From Undaria pinnatifida (taxonomy: Eukaryota > Sar > Phaeophyceae > Laminariales > Alariaceae), in assembly GCA_012845835.1 (NCBI GenBank), contig JABAKD010000014.1, forward strand, positions 8,085,074 through 8,149,073: a stretch of DNA of 64,000 nucleotides, given 5' to 3'. How positions within the stretch are numbered: the stretch's first letter is position 1; the number at the start of each line of letters is the position of its first letter. Position numbers and translations under genes: made by a program. Shown in pieces: positions 44,949 through 56,135 of the stretch. Below the pieces are notes generated by a model. The model saw only the letters and a list, made by a program, of their open reading frames with translations, was not told where the DNA came from and made no database searches.

Positions 44949-45417
44949 CTTTCAAGCCACCGCCGCTCCTCGATAGTTCTCGATATATTTTTCTGAGTTA
45001 CGGGGTTTGGAGTTTTTGCTTTTAGGTTGTTCGTGGTGTTTGGAGCGTTTTTTGACTGGGTGTGGGGCGTTTCTAGCCTTTTTTTTCCTTCTCAGTCCTG
45101 CAGGCACCCCCCCCCGCCCTGTGCCGGACCAGAGTCCGGGTGTTCACGCCGCTATCTGAGGCGCAGGACTGACGGTTTTTCGTGTTTGTCCAATTTCACC
45201 CTGCCGACGCCCTCCTCAGCCCAGAGCCGGGGTGCGACCAGGGTACCCTGTTCGCGCAAAACGTGGTACAGGGCTAAATATGTAACTGTGGTATCTTTTA
45301 TTTTTTTGTGTTGTAGTCTAGACTAATTGCTCTACTTATTTCGGCTAAACACTCCCCCCCCTCGCGGGGCTGTAGGTGGTGTTCCCTTCCATTCCGGGTA
45401 TTTTTTCGTTTCCTCAT

Positions 45418-45828
45418 CTAACCCCCGCCATGCCAATGGTCCGCGGGCGGTTTTTGGCATGATTTCTCCCTTGTATATATAGGCGCCTGTGTTCCCCTTC
45501 CTTTCGACAGAGGTTTGCCTTGCCATAGTGCGTTTTCTGGGGTTTGTTTGCCGTTGAGCCTTTTCTGTTCCCCCCCCCCTGCCACACGGGCTGTACGCGA
45601 CAGGTTTTTGATGGGTGGTTTGCCTTGTCGTAGGGTCTCCTTTTCCTTCAACTGCTTTTCTTCGCGTTTTCCTGGCTCCATAGCCAGGCCGTTAGATATG
45701 TGGGAGTGGTTTTGAGGAGCCGCACCTTCGGTGCATGATCTAGTTCGTAGAACCGGAGCTTCCCCGAATCTCCCATGTTTCTGCATATGCGGCTCATCAG
45801 GGTTGGCGCGGCCTTGAAAGGCCTGCAA
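45418..45828 (-). CDS. Unassigned basic open frame over a small tandem repeat
   Basis: A 136-codon minus frame, Lys/Glu/Gly-rich (EPGKREEKQLKEKETLRQG). It spans a ~100 bp duplication (GGTTTGCCTTG(C/T)C at 45514 and 45619), read as RQGKPP and WQGKPL. No domain or splice support. It may be chance openness of a repeat. Confidence 0.25.
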   Translation of the reverse strand: MQAFQGRANPDEPHMQKHGRFGEAPVLRTRSCTEGAAPQNHSHISNGLAMEPGKREEKQLKEKETLRQGKPPIKNLSRTARVAGGGEQKRLNGKQTPENALWQGKPLSKGRGTQAPIYTREKSCQKPPADHWHGGG

Positions 45829-46555
45829 TTATCTGTGTTGATACTTTTAGGTAATTGGACGTTGTCGTATGATATGTCGTTGGCGTTATGTATTCGGGGG
45901 GTAGTCAGGAAATGAAACCGACATGCACCTCGGCTCTCAGTTGCTATCCGGGGCACTGTGGAAACAAAAAAGCTGTTTTTGTACTACGGCCAAGAAAGTG
46001 AGTACTCATTGAGGACCTGCTCAATAATAGGCAGACGCAGGGGACACTCTTGTGTCCGCACACAATAACTTAAGTAAGACACCCATGTTCAACGGCAGCT
46101 TGCGCTTCTGGAGTTGTAAATAATGGTAACCGCTGCTAGGGACAGCTTGTCGTGTTGTCGTAACCGCGGGAACTATACAGCAGTAGTAGTAGTAACTGAC
46201 GGATATGCCATCAAGCGCTGGATTGCGAACACAATAATAGAGTTAAATTCGCACACCACGGGTATAGAAATTCGTGGAGTTAGTACAGTCAGCAGGGTAC
46301 TCACATCATACCCAATGCCCGTATATACTCAATACTCGAGTATACCCGCTGCTGCCTGTGTTGCGGTACGCAAAGAATATTCCCCTTGGGTAGAATCAAT
46401 GCAGAGGGGGTTGATACATTTTCAAAGAGTACAGCTAGAGTAACAGCTGACGTTTTTCAATTTTTACAAAAAGAGTAAAAACGCTCGACCAGAGTTCCGC
46501 GCAGCTTGCGGAAATGAACACCGATCGAACTCACAGCCGTTGGCAAATCAGCAAA
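45829..46555. other. No supported feature
   Basis: A 106-codon plus frame at 46123-46443 has no domain. Nothing else recognisable. Confidence 0.25.
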
Positions 46556-46745
46556 TCATGGCCAAATCGCCTTGCTGTGTTTGCAATGCGTATGTCTGCC
46601 TCGTAGTTTGTGACAACAGAGCTCATCTTTCTCACACGAGGCATCAGCACGATTGACACTGGTTGTGTTGTGTTGGGTGTACATACAGTACCAGTAGATG
46701 AGTGGAAATACCAATATTAATAGTATCAGTTGTTGAAGAATGTAA
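46556..46745 (+). repeat. Dispersed repeat family B, copy 3
   Basis: Reads GGCCAAATCGCCTTGCTGTG, TGTCTGCCTCGTAGTTTGTG, ACAACAGAGCTC, GCATCAGCACGATTGACACT and GGAAATACCAAT in family order. This is the most complete copy, with an extra GCAGCTTGCGGAAATGA leader at about 46500. Confidence 0.6.
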
Positions 46746-47142
46746 AAAAACAGCTGACGTATTTGAAATAGTTTTTGTCCCCCACTTTGGCTAAAAAATT
46801 GGAACGAAACGGTGTGTCAGGTGTAGGGTCTCGCCGCCGGGCAATTGAAATAATTCCGCACACATTCCAAGCAGACGAGACAAAAAAAAAAACACCCACA
46901 GCATAGAGGGAGGGTCCAACGTTTAATCGCCAACATCCATCTTGCCTCTGCCAGCGACTGCTCAAGACGAACCTGCAACACCGCAAAGGAGCACCGCGCG
47001 CGGCGCCGAACTAAGCGTTGCGCCCTGGGTCGCACGATTGTTTACCCAGCAGCAGCAGTAGCAGGAGCAGCAGCCAGCTATATCAACATCAATACAACTC
47101 ACCAGCATTCTGACTTTTGAGGCATCGGTGATCGGCAGTAAA

Positions 47143-48866
47143 ATGGACCGCAACTCCCATTGGGCCTCTACCGATGTAAGTGCAGGGGGCATCCAGCAAG
47201 CAGCCATGAATACCGCCGGCGGCACTGCTCCCGCCGCTGCAGCAGTAGTTGCCTCACGCCAGGGCGCTGCCGCTCCTGCCCAAGGGTGGGCTCTCGTGAA
47301 CAAGCAGCAGACGCAGGGTGGAGAAGTATGGGCTGGTACCAGCAGCAGCAGGAAGAGGAGTCTCAACGAAAACGCGGGGGGTTCATCTTCAGTGCAATTA
47401 GATGACGCTATTGACCAATTCGGGAGTATGACGATTGGGGCCGGACGCGATAAGGGCGGCTTTGGCAATGGAGCTGTGGTTAAACGTCAGCATGCCGTGA
47501 GACCAGCTGGAGGTGGCGGGACTGAGGGCCTGAGCATGGGCTCTCTTCGTGTGGCTGGGGAAGCTGCTGGAGGCTTCAGTCATCCGGTGCGTCCACTCAT
47601 CTCGCTTGACAGGGGTAGTTTAATTTCGAGATATTTTTTGTTCACTTGATTTTGACGTCAATCGTTGTTTGTTTTTGAATTGCACTTCGTGTTTGAACCG
47701 CAAGTAGTACTGAGACTACCGCTGCTGCACGAGTATGTGCATACTGCTGCTGTACCGGGTGCTGCTGCTGTACTGCTGGGCAGAGCACCGACGTAGATAA
47801 TATGCCATGCCCCCCATGTATTGCCTTTGTTGCCCATGTGTACGAGTGGAGTAAGGTCTGCAAGTACCCCAAAACAGTAGGTAGAGAACACGGGGTACAT
47901 TTTGCAATCCGATTTATTTTTCACGTTATTTAACAATAGGAGTATTTCACGTACTGGCGAGTACTCAGTTATTTTTTGCTTGAAATGCTCCAGGTACAGT
48001 ACTGGCAGATACTCAGTACCAGGTAGTTTTCAGCTTCAAGTGCTTCAGGTACTGGCAACCATTCCAAGCATGATTCAGTCACTTTATTTAGTCTTCAAGT
48101 ATTCCAGGTACTGGCAAGTACTCGACCATTTCTGCTTGAAGTATTCCAGGCGCTGGCAGGTACTGAGTCATTTTCGGCTTTAAGTACTCCAGGTACTGGC
48201 AGGTACTCTCGCCATTTTCAGCTTCAAGTACTCCAGGTTCTGACAGGTAGTCATGTCCAGCTGCTCAAGTCATATCCCGCTTGACGTACTTCAGATACTG
48301 GCAGGTACTCAGGTATGATCAATCTTGAAGTACTCCAGGTACTGGCAGGGACTCAATCATCTTCAGCCCTCTATAGGTGCTTGCAGTCCTCGCCGCTATC
48401 TGCTGGTGCTGCTGGTGCTGCTGGTGCTGCTGGTGCTGCTGGTGCTGCTGGTGCTGGTGCTGGTGCTGCTGGCGGTGTAGGCAGAGACCCGTTGCTCGTT
48501 CCCGCTGCAGGAGATGCCCCGTTTTCGTCACCAACGTCACTAATGCTGCTGTGGGTCTGCAGTCTGCAGTCGGCTAGGTTGGACTTCCTCGCTATGATAT
48601 GGTACGGCTCGCACTGGTACTGGCGCCCCGCACCGCCTGACGCTGTGACTGCGTGGTGGCCGGAAGCAGCTGGCAGCCAGCACTTCTTGCAGCGTGCTCA
48701 ACTGGGTCTTGAGCCAGACATCTATTTTTTTGTAATTTTTCCAGACGAAATTCTAGCGTTTTACCCTGTCCGGGCGTGGGAAGGACAAATAAAGGATCGT
48801 ACCAGGGTACCAGTTACACAGCAGTTAGTACCAGGTACTTGCTGCTGTTTACTACCAGGCCAATAG
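47143..48866 (+). CDS. Ala/Gly-rich hypothetical protein gene, two candidate exons
   Basis: ATG 47143 opens a 148-codon exon to a donor-like CCG|GTGCGT at 47586/47587. It is Ala/Gly/Gln-rich with a basic SSSRKRSLNE and a SVQLDDAIDQFGSMTIGAG stretch. The second candidate exon starts after TTGCAG at 48386 in matching phase, reads SSPLSAGAAGAAGAAG (a GGTGCTGCT microsatellite), then a mixed region (FFVIFPDEILAFYPVRAWEG) to TAG near 48864. An internal GTAAGT after codon 11 could be an early donor. The intron and 3' flank are minisatellite. No domain recognised. The first exon is more secure than the second; the minus-strand frame at 46962-47468 is judged a shadow. Confidence 0.45.
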
Positions 48867-49420
48867 GTACTCGAGGTACTAGCAAGTATTCGGTCATAAT
48901 TTCAGGCTTTGATACTTTGGGCAATGGAAGGTACTCATTTCGTTTTCAGCTTTGAGTATTACAGGTACTTGTAAGTACCCCAGATAAGCACTTGGAATCA
49001 GCCATTCTCAGCTCCAGGTGCTGGCAGGTACTCATTGTCAGCTTGAAGTGCCCCAGGTACTGGCAGGTAGTCAATCATTTTTAGCTTGAAGTACTCCAGG
49101 TACTGGCAGGTAGTCAGCCGTTTTCAGCTTGAAGTACTCCAGGTACTTGCAGGCACTCAAGTCATTTCAGCTTGAAGTACCCCAGGTACTGGGAGGTACT
49201 CAGTCATTTTCAGCTCCAAGTACGCCAGGTACTGGCAGGTACTCAAGTCATGTTCATCTCTACGCACTCCATGTATGTACTGGCAGGTACTCATTCATTT
49301 TCAACTAGCGCACTCGCAGGTACCGGCGGGTACTCAGTCCTTTTTAGCCTTAAGTACTCCAGGTTCTGGCAGGTACTCCGTCATTTTCATTTTTTGATAC
49401 TCCAGGCGAGCTCCAGGCAT
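47950..49420. repeat. Minisatellite, about 50-60 bp units, in two blocks
   Basis: Units such as AAGTACTCCAGGTACTGGCA followed by GGTACTCAGTCATTTTCAGCTT repeat about 8 times at 47950-48365 and about 10 times at 48866-49420. The blocks bracket a non-satellite stretch (48387-48865) that holds a candidate exon. Units differ by substitutions and small indels. Confidence 0.8.
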
Positions 49421-49849
49421 TGAGTCATTCAAAATGACGGTACTGGCGAGACATTGACTGAGGACCAATGACTGGTACTGGTCCTCTGACGACCTTTGTA
49501 GTATAGACCCTTCTGGCGATTGGTTCTGTTCCTCACTTTAAAACGGACATATTAAGAGATGATCTTATGTATGGCTATGGCGCAGGGTTTACTCGTACAA
49601 CACAGCAGTTCCGTTTTTTTGTTGTTTTTTCTTTTCTTTTTGTTGTTTTTTCTTTTTCTTTTTTTTTATCCCGAGGCGGATGGGGCAAAATAAAGCTTAA
49701 GCTCACCACACTTCCACGTATTTTCATACGCGTCGTGTGTCGATTTAACTCAGTTGCTTTCGCAACTTTTCTCTCTTGCAAGCTGTGTGGTGTGCTGGCT
49801 TATGGCCCGCTTGTGTTGTCGTTGCGTTTGGCATTGCTTGGCCGTTTTA

Positions 49850-50105
49850 CCTTACCCGCTGTGTTTGCGATGTGTATCTCTGTCTTGCGGTTTGTGCTTC
49901 TTATCTATTAATAGGAGCAGACATCGGCGCGGACACTGGTTGTGGTGGGTGTCGATGGGTGGAAGCATCAATTTATTGCGCAGAACGCACACAAGGCGGC
50001 GAAGCCAACAATCACAAAAGCTCAAGTTCGCGAAGAAATAGAGTAACAATAATTTGTTGTTGCTGTTCACCCTATTTATATAGCAAACCTCCATGCATGG
50101 GAGTC
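49850..50105 (+). repeat. Dispersed repeat family B, copy 4
   Basis: GCTGTGTTTGCGATGTGTAT, CTCTGTCTTGCGGTTTGTG, AGCAGACATCGGCGCGGACACTGG and GTCGATGGGTGGAAGC follow family order. It ends in the block shared with the 43775-44040 insertion. Confidence 0.55.
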
Positions 50106-50242
50106 ATAAATCTTCAAAAACTATAACGTCTATAAAAACGCGCGGCCTGTGCATCACGCAGCTTCCAAAGATGAGTATCGGCCGTTGAATTTATCGGACT
50201 CACGGCTGACGTGCTTAGTGCTTTATAAAATATTTCCCTCTA

Positions 50243-50461
50243 CAGCTGTCAGATTTGGTCCCCCTCAGAAACGGGTTTTATAGTTTCCGCGCACAGACTG
50301 ACTAACATCACCCTGTTGACCCTGATAGCTACACTGTAGTTGTAAGGGGAGTCGCCGACCTATATCCTTAATGAGGACACACAACTCGTAATACACGCGA
50401 TCGGAGTATCACACACAGCTTGCAAAGATGAGTTTCGACGAAATCTTCGATCTCATAGCTG
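50243..50461 (-). mobile_element. MITE-like element family A, inverted copy
   Basis: The reverse complement aligns with 1163-1382 over its full 219 bp. Plus-sense ends are CAGCTGTCAGATTTGG and CGATCTCATAGCTG, confirming the inverted termini. It directly follows family B copy 4. Confidence 0.65.
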
Positions 50462-50628
50462 GAGTGCATTTCCATTTTTTATAATAAAATTGGGTTATCA
50501 TAACCATCATACTCGTGGGAGCCCGAGAAGTGATTCCCCTAACGTATGCCTTGCTCGCCTATTATGGGCTATCGCGGTAAGAAAAAAAAACACACCTGAA
50601 GTACAGTTACCGCGCATTGATATGGGCC

Positions 50629-50683
50629 CTTGTGCATCGAACGTGCCCGAAGGAGGCTCACGCCCAGAAGCGCGGGAAAACGT

Positions 50684-50716
<33 letters not shown>

Positions 50717-51010
50717 CAACATCAGTCGCGTCGTATATACGTGGTCGAGGTGTACGTCGAAGTGATGTGTCATGAAATCCGTGGTTGCGGCTTTAAAGGG
50801 GTTTTCCATACCCTGGTAAGAGATTTTCCATACCCTGGTGAGGGGTTTTCCATACCCTGGTGAAGGGGTTTTGCTTTAAAAATAAAGAGTAAACGAGTAC
50901 TGCTGCCCCCGAACGCCCGCCCCTCTTGTACGGGCCCTCTTGTGTCAAGATGGTTTTCGATGCAAGCTCACGCTCACAAGCGCGGGAAATCGCGAGCAGC
51001 AAAACCAGCG
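50629..51010. repeat. Duplicated 60 bp segment, CAG run and 21-24 bp repeat
   Basis: GAGGCTCACGCCCAGAAGCG at about 50655 and AAGCTCACGCTCACAAGCG at about 50965 start two related segments, each ending in AGCAGC. Between them are a pure CAG run (50690-50715) and four copies of GGGTTTTCCATACCCTGGT (50785-50870). Confidence 0.65.
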
Positions 51011-51120
51011 ACTGTCGCGTCCTGCATGATCGAGCTGTCGCACTATGTTCGCAAGGCCGAGCAGGCCTATATGAAAAATCTCGCGTCTACTAGTGGGTTG
51101 AACTTGGTGGATTGGAGTAT
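51000..51120 (+). CDS. Possible exon of the downstream coiled-coil gene
   Basis: After an AG at about 51018 one frame reads MIELSHYVRKAEQAYMKNLA before dissolving into the GGGTTGAAGT repeat. The helical, charged make-up resembles the 53082 exon, but the donor (A|GTGGGT near 51104) is weak and linkage is speculative. Confidence 0.2.
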
Positions 51121-51169
51121 TCGGGTTGAAATTTGTCGGTTGGATATTGCCAGTTAGTGGCTATGGGTT

Positions 51170-51645
51170 AGACTGCAGTTGTGTGGGCTGAAGTAGGTTG
51201 GCGTTAGTGGGTTGGAGTTGGTGGGTTGGGTGTTGAGGCTTGTAGGCTGATATTTGTGGGTTGAAGTTGGCGAGTTGGAGTTGGTGGGTTGAAGTAAGGG
51301 TTGAAGTTGGTGTTTTGAAGTTAGTGGGTCGAATTTAGCGGGTTGCAGTTAGTGGGTCGAACTTGGCGGGTTGAAGTTCAAGTTAGAGGGTTGAAGTTAG
51401 TGGGTCGAATATAGCGGGTTTGATTTGGTGGTTGAAGTTAGTGGGTGGAAGGTATCGCGTTGACGCCTGTGGGTTGGTATCGGTGGGTTGGCATTTGTTG
51501 GTCGGGCTTATTCGGATGGAGTCAGCGAGGTGATTCAGTGGGTTGGAGTTGGCCGATTCAATTTAGTGGATAAAATCAAGTTAGTGGGTTGAAGTCGATT
51601 GGTTGATTTTTTTTCGTTGAAGTTGGCAGGTTGAATTTGGTTGAA
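51170..51645. repeat. GGGTTGAAGTTAGT-type minisatellite
   Basis: About 25 diverged ~20 bp units of GGGTTGAAGTTAGT / GGGTCGAATTTAGC type run from 51170 to about 51645. Confidence 0.75.
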
Positions 51646-51786
51646 GTTGGTCTCGCTTGGTACGGGCATGCTCCGTCGGCCTTCTAGACTGTATGTGACG
51701 GGGACAGCAGTAGGGCAACAAACAGTAGCATGGCAAGACGCCCGCCAGTGTCCGTCTCCCCACGTCGTTTTGTGGTGTGATCCATA

Positions 51787-51985
51787 TTACAGTAGTAACA
51801 GTAGCAGTGGTAGTAGTAGCAGTGGTATTAGTAGCAGTAGTAGCTGCCGCAGTAGCAGTAGTAGGAGCAGCGGTAGTATTAATAGTAGCAGTAGTAGTTA
51901 AAGTGGTAGCATCAGTAGTAGTTGTAGCAGCAGTGCTAGTAGCATTATCAGAGGCAGCGGCAGCAGTTTATTAATAGTAGCAGCA
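51787..51985. repeat. AGT/AGC triplet microsatellite
   Basis: Imperfect AGTAGCAGTAGT triplets over about 200 bp. All frames give homopolymeric Ser or Val/Ala peptides, without coding support. Confidence 0.8.
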
Positions 51986-52124
51986 GCGCTAGAAGTTTGT
52001 GGTAGCGTGCTTGGTTGTGGAAGTGTGTGCAAGGCTTGTGGGAGAGGCAATGAACGAAATATGGATGAATACCATTTACCAAGGAGTGTATATCGCACGC
52101 TGTTCAGGCCCTCTGGGATCGCCT

Positions 52125-52945
52125 CCAATCCTCCTCACCCTCACCCCCACCCCGACCCGCACCCCTACGCCTACCCTCACCACTACCCCCCCCCCTCACT
52201 GCCATCGCCCCCCCCCCCAACCCCCACCCCCTCCCCCACCCCTTGCGTTTGCCCGATGCCGCCTAATTTTTTCCCTGCCGCTGTTCTCGTCTGCTGGTGT
52301 GTAGAACCAACCGCTGAAAAACCCCTTCTTACAACACCAGTCACCCCCATTCCCGCCTTCTGCACAACTGGCAGCGGGGGGGGTGGCGCAGCAGTGGGGG
52401 GCGCATCAGCAACGCCAAACGAGCGGAGGGGGGAGCGGGGGTGGGGGCGGGGGCGGGGGCGGGGGTGGGGGTAGGGAGGCGCTCGGTTGTGCTCCTAGCG
52501 CGCCGGGTTTTAGGGTTTGTTTCGAAGGTCGCACCAGAATATACACGGAAGCGGAGGTGAGATGCAGATGGGGGTGGGGGTGGGGGTGAAGGGGGGGGCG
52601 AAGGGGGGAGGGGGTTGGAGATGGGGGGATGGGGGGGCGGGGAGGTAGGGGTGGGGGTTGGGGTGGGGATGGGTTAGGGGGGTATGGGGGGGGGGCTGGG
52701 GGCTGGGGATGGGGGTAGGGATGGGAGTGGGGGTGGGGTAAAGGGGGGAGGGGGTAGAGATGAGGTGGGGGTGGGGGTGGGGGTGGGGGTAGGGGTGAGG
52801 ATGAGGTAGGGGTGCGGGTGGGGGTGGAAGTGAGGGTGGGGGCGGGATGGGAGGTTGGGGTTGAGATGGAAGTGGGGGTGGGGGCGGGGTGGGGTGGGGA
52901 GGTGGCGGTGGGGGTGGGGGTGGGGACGGAGGATGAGGAGAGCTT
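52125..52945. repeat. CCCCAC then GGGGGT simple-repeat blocks
   Basis: 52125-52245 is C-rich (CCCCCACCCC) and 52370-52945 is G-rich (GGGGGTGGGGGT). Together they form an inverted pair separated by about 120 bp. Proline-rich frames on the minus strand are composition artefacts. Confidence 0.8.
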
Positions 52946-53081
52946 AGGCGTACACGAGTACTGCCCTTTCGCACGCATATAAAACAATAAAACAGCACTG
53001 CCGTGGGAGTAATCCTGAACCTTCGCTGTTGCGCCTGATTGATTGATACGAACCGCGTTGCTGTGTCGCTGGCTTTGCTAG

Positions 53082-53225
53082 GTGCGGGCGGTGTTAGAGA
53101 ACGAGAGGAGGGAGTGGCGGGAAAAGACGGCGTCGCTGGAAGCCTCTTTGGCGAAAATGGAAAGCGAAGCCAAAGCGGCGTTATTGAGGGCGGAGCAGGT
53201 GGGCTCGTTTGTTTCGCCTGCTACT

Positions 53226-53293
<68 letters not shown>

Positions 53294-56135
53294 GTAGCTT
53301 TGCTTGACTTTCCTCAGCTTTGCGTAGCTTTGTGTAGCTTTGCGCGGCAACGGTCGCCAGGTTTGACCTCATGTAGGCTCTGCGCGACGGTGCTTGCATT
53401 CTGTCGAGGCAACCGAGCCGAGCAGAGCAGAGCCGAGCCAAGCCGAGCCGACCCGAGCCGACCCGAGCCGAGCCGAGCCGTGCCGAGCCGAGCCGAGCCG
53501 AGCCGAGCCGTGCCGAGCCGAGCCGAGCCGAGCCGAGCCGAGCCGAGCCGAGCCGAGCCGAGCCGAGCCGAGCCGAGCCGAACCGAGCCGAGCCGTGCCG
53601 AGCCGAGCCGAGTAGAGCAGAGCAGAGCAGAGCCGATCAGAGCCGAGCCGAGCCGAGCCGATCAGAGCCGAGCCGAGCCGAGCCGTGGATTAACACGGTC
53701 GAGAACGAGATACAGGGTTGCAAGAAGGCAGTGCGCTGGAATTGATATCGGTGGTATGCTAGCATTTATGGTCGCGTCTGATCTTCGTGTTGTACCCCAT
53801 CCACCCCCCCCCCGCCCCCGCCCCCATGCCCCCCTCACCCCGTCCCCCCTCCCTCTTTGCCCTCTTCCGCCCCCCTCCCCTTTCCCCCCGCCCCCCCTCC
53901 CTTCGGCCCCCCTCTCTCTCGCCCGCTCTCGTCCGCCTTCCCTCCCCTCCCCTCCCTCCCGCCCTCGTCCCCTCCCCTCCCTCCTGTTGTTTCCCCGTGG
54001 GATGCTTGTAATTGTAATCAGGCCGTTGCTGAAATGGCTGAACAGCTTCGGGCGTCTGAGAGCAAAACGTACGCCCTCTCCGTACATCTCGCGCAGTCGA
54101 ATCGCCCTCCCCATTTGGCGTGACCAAGAGTGATAACCAAGCATATTTTTCACGGACGGCCATCTTTTTTTCCTCATGACGACCGCCCTTCTCATCTGGC
54201 ATGACTAAAAAACGATTCTGTTCGACTTTGGAAGCCCCCTCCCCAGTATTTTTGTATGCGGTTTCAAGTGCCCGCGTGTTAGGATGTACCAGGGTATACT
54301 CTGGGAGTACTCAGGCACCTACCCGAATACCCGGGTACCTACCCGAGTATACCCGGGCACCTACTACCCGAGTACCCGGTACCTACCTGAATATGACAAG
54401 ATAACCCGGTTCGGGGCCCGGGCACCCCAGAGTATGTACCCTACTAAATGTTTACTTGACATATGTGTATTTGGCTGGTCACGGTTCGGGATTTCGGAGC
54501 TAAGGCCCGGCGGTTAGTAGAGTCTCCGAAAATCTTCGACAATATTGGAGTTTCCTGCTCCCTGCAGGATTTCGACGCCTTTTTTTTTTTTTTTTACGGT
54601 ACGTTTTTAGTTTCCAAAGCTGTTAATGGCCAACGGAGCTAATTAGGAAGAGAGGGGTGTGTTTTCCCTATCATAGCTACTTGTATTAATGTTAGTAGCG
54701 AAAAGAGCTACGTACGTATCGTGAGGGAGGAGGGGGAGAGGGGGAGGCGCGGCTTCCAAGCTATTAATACGGTAGCGAAAGGAGCTGTCTAAGATACGAC
54801 GAGGGTTGTTTTTTTCGAGCTATTGATGTCGAGCGGATCTTATTGTTTAGAGGATGGTTTGCTCCCCCCAGCTACAAGATATTGATAGCGAGAGTGTCTG
54901 ACCACGATGAGAATGTGGTTGTTTGCTGAGCCATGGACAAGGAAAGGAGGTCAAGCTGGAGAGGGGGTTTTGTTTTCCCAAGCAATTATTTGTAGTAGCG
55001 AAATGGAGCTAAATTGTTGGAGGGAGGAGTTGTTTCCCAAATTATTGATGTCGAAACGAGCTACAGAGGGAAAAGGGATCTCGTGCTCGCGGTGTTCAGA
55101 TTGGTCATTTTTCTAGGCTGAATTTTTCCCTTCCTCTAACTTACGAAGAGGGCGGTTTGTTTTCCGAAGCTGTTAATAGCAACAAGTGCCATGGAGTACT
55201 ATTAAAACGTACAAAGAGGAAATCTTTTTCCCAGGCGCGTTAGGGCGCGTCCTGAAGCGTTTTGAAACTAAATAAAAATCCTAGAAGCAGAATCGAAGCT
55301 GAGACGTATGAAGATTCCCTCCTTCGGAATGGCCAAATGCCAAATGTAACACCGGGTCACCGAGAGATTGTTTTGACCTCTCTAGAACCAGGTAAGTTTT
55401 CTTTTTGGGGGATCCATATGGTCGAGAAAGCAGATGCTAAAAACGAATGCCGTACATAGCTCGAAATGATTTCCCTCGCCCGAGCGAGGGCCAACCACAC
55501 GTGCCACGGTATGATCGAGGTGCCACCACTTTTTTCTGAGGTTCCTCCGTTTAGGACCTTAACGGACCTTCTTAACGCTAACACTGATTTCAGAGAAAAA
55601 AAAAACTGCTTCGACGTACGGGATGAAAAATCCCATGACCGGTAGTTATACAACGAGGATCACGCAAAAAAGAATCTCATGTCCGAAGATTTTGGGGTAA
55701 GGAGCCCCGTCGTTTAGAGACCACTTCAGGCAAAAAGTGCCAACTTCTATCATCCTATCGTACCACGTGCCCAAACACCATGCCGAGAAGCGCAGCTACC
55801 AACGCCCCAAAGGCGAGACCCACAGAAGATTGCCGACTGATTCTACGACAACCTCCCGCCAAAACCAGCGACTTCTTTTAAGGAACGTTCCATGGCTGCT
55901 AGACACGAGGAAGGATGCTATATATGACAGAAATGTCTTAAATACATGTTATGTATTCTCGTTTGCAGAGAACTACCGAACGTTGGCGTCGGGGTGGCAA
56001 GGGGCACCGCATGCCAGGAGATACTGCCGGGAGCTGGTTTCAAAACCGGCGATTTCGTTGGAGAAAGGTTGGGGGACCTACCGTAGAACGACTGCCGCTG
56101 GTGCCCCAGTCAATGCAGATTCCACCACACCGTAG
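53082..56135 (+). CDS. Probable coiled-coil protein gene, four candidate exons
   Basis: Exons: 53082-53198 (acceptor TTGCTAG, donor CAG|GTGGGC, 39 codons, phase 0 at both ends), 54022 to about 54117 (acceptor AATCAG), 55285-55391 (acceptor TCCTAG, donor CAG|GTAAGT, a consensus match) and 55969 on (acceptor CTCGTTTGCAG). The last may stop at TAG 56133 or splice at AAG|GTTGGG (56067). If exon 2 ends before GTGACC or GTACGC, all phases match. The first exon reads VLENERREWREKTASLEASL and EAKAALLRAEQ, the second AVAEMAEQLRASESK, typical of heptad-rich coiled coils. The third (SRIEAETYEDSLLRNGQMPN) and fourth (CRELVSKPAISLEK) are mixed. The N-terminus is missing upstream. Function unknown; a structural or trafficking role is guesswork. 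The fourth exon has a decayed copy at 5050-5290, so it may be repeat-derived. Confidence 0.55.
53226..53292. repeat. GTC microsatellite in intron 1
   Basis: About 22 nearly perfect GTC triplets start 27 bp after the exon donor at 53198. They keep several frames open as poly-Arg, poly-Val or poly-Asp, so automated models may read through. Confidence 0.9.
53411..53685. repeat. GAGCC pentamer array in intron 1
   Basis: About 55 GAGCC units with variants (GTGCC, GATCAGAGCC, GACCC). The pentamer cycles through all three frames every 15 bp (AEPSR), so all frames remain open without implying coding. Confidence 0.9.
54270..54400. repeat. ACCCGAGTACC-type short repeat
   Basis: Diverged 10-12 bp units (CACCTACCCGAGTA, GGGTACC) occupy about 54285-54395 in an intron of the coiled-coil gene. 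Confidence 0.6.
54595..55260. repeat. Diverged tandem repeat, about 70-90 bp units, in intron
   Basis: AAGCT(A/G)TTAATA or variants followed by GCGAAA(G)GAGCTA and a G/A-rich stretch recur about eight times between exons 2 and 3 of the coiled-coil gene. Confidence 0.6.

Noticed and set aside
46962-47468. 168-codon minus-strand frame rich in Leu/Cys/Ala
   Set aside because: Shadow of the plus-strand ATG 47143 exon, which has more natural composition.
47950-49430. Possible CRISPR-like array
   Set aside because: Units are contiguous and diverged without unique spacers of constant size, in a eukaryotic context; it is a minisatellite.
52406-52998. 193-codon Pro-rich frame
   Set aside because: Pure GGGGGT composition on the opposite strand; no domain or splice signal.
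53039-54133. 364-codon open frame with poly-Arg and AEPSR repeats
   Set aside because: It is produced by GTC and GAGCC arrays lying in an intron; the real coding frame of the exon at 53082-53198 is a different one.
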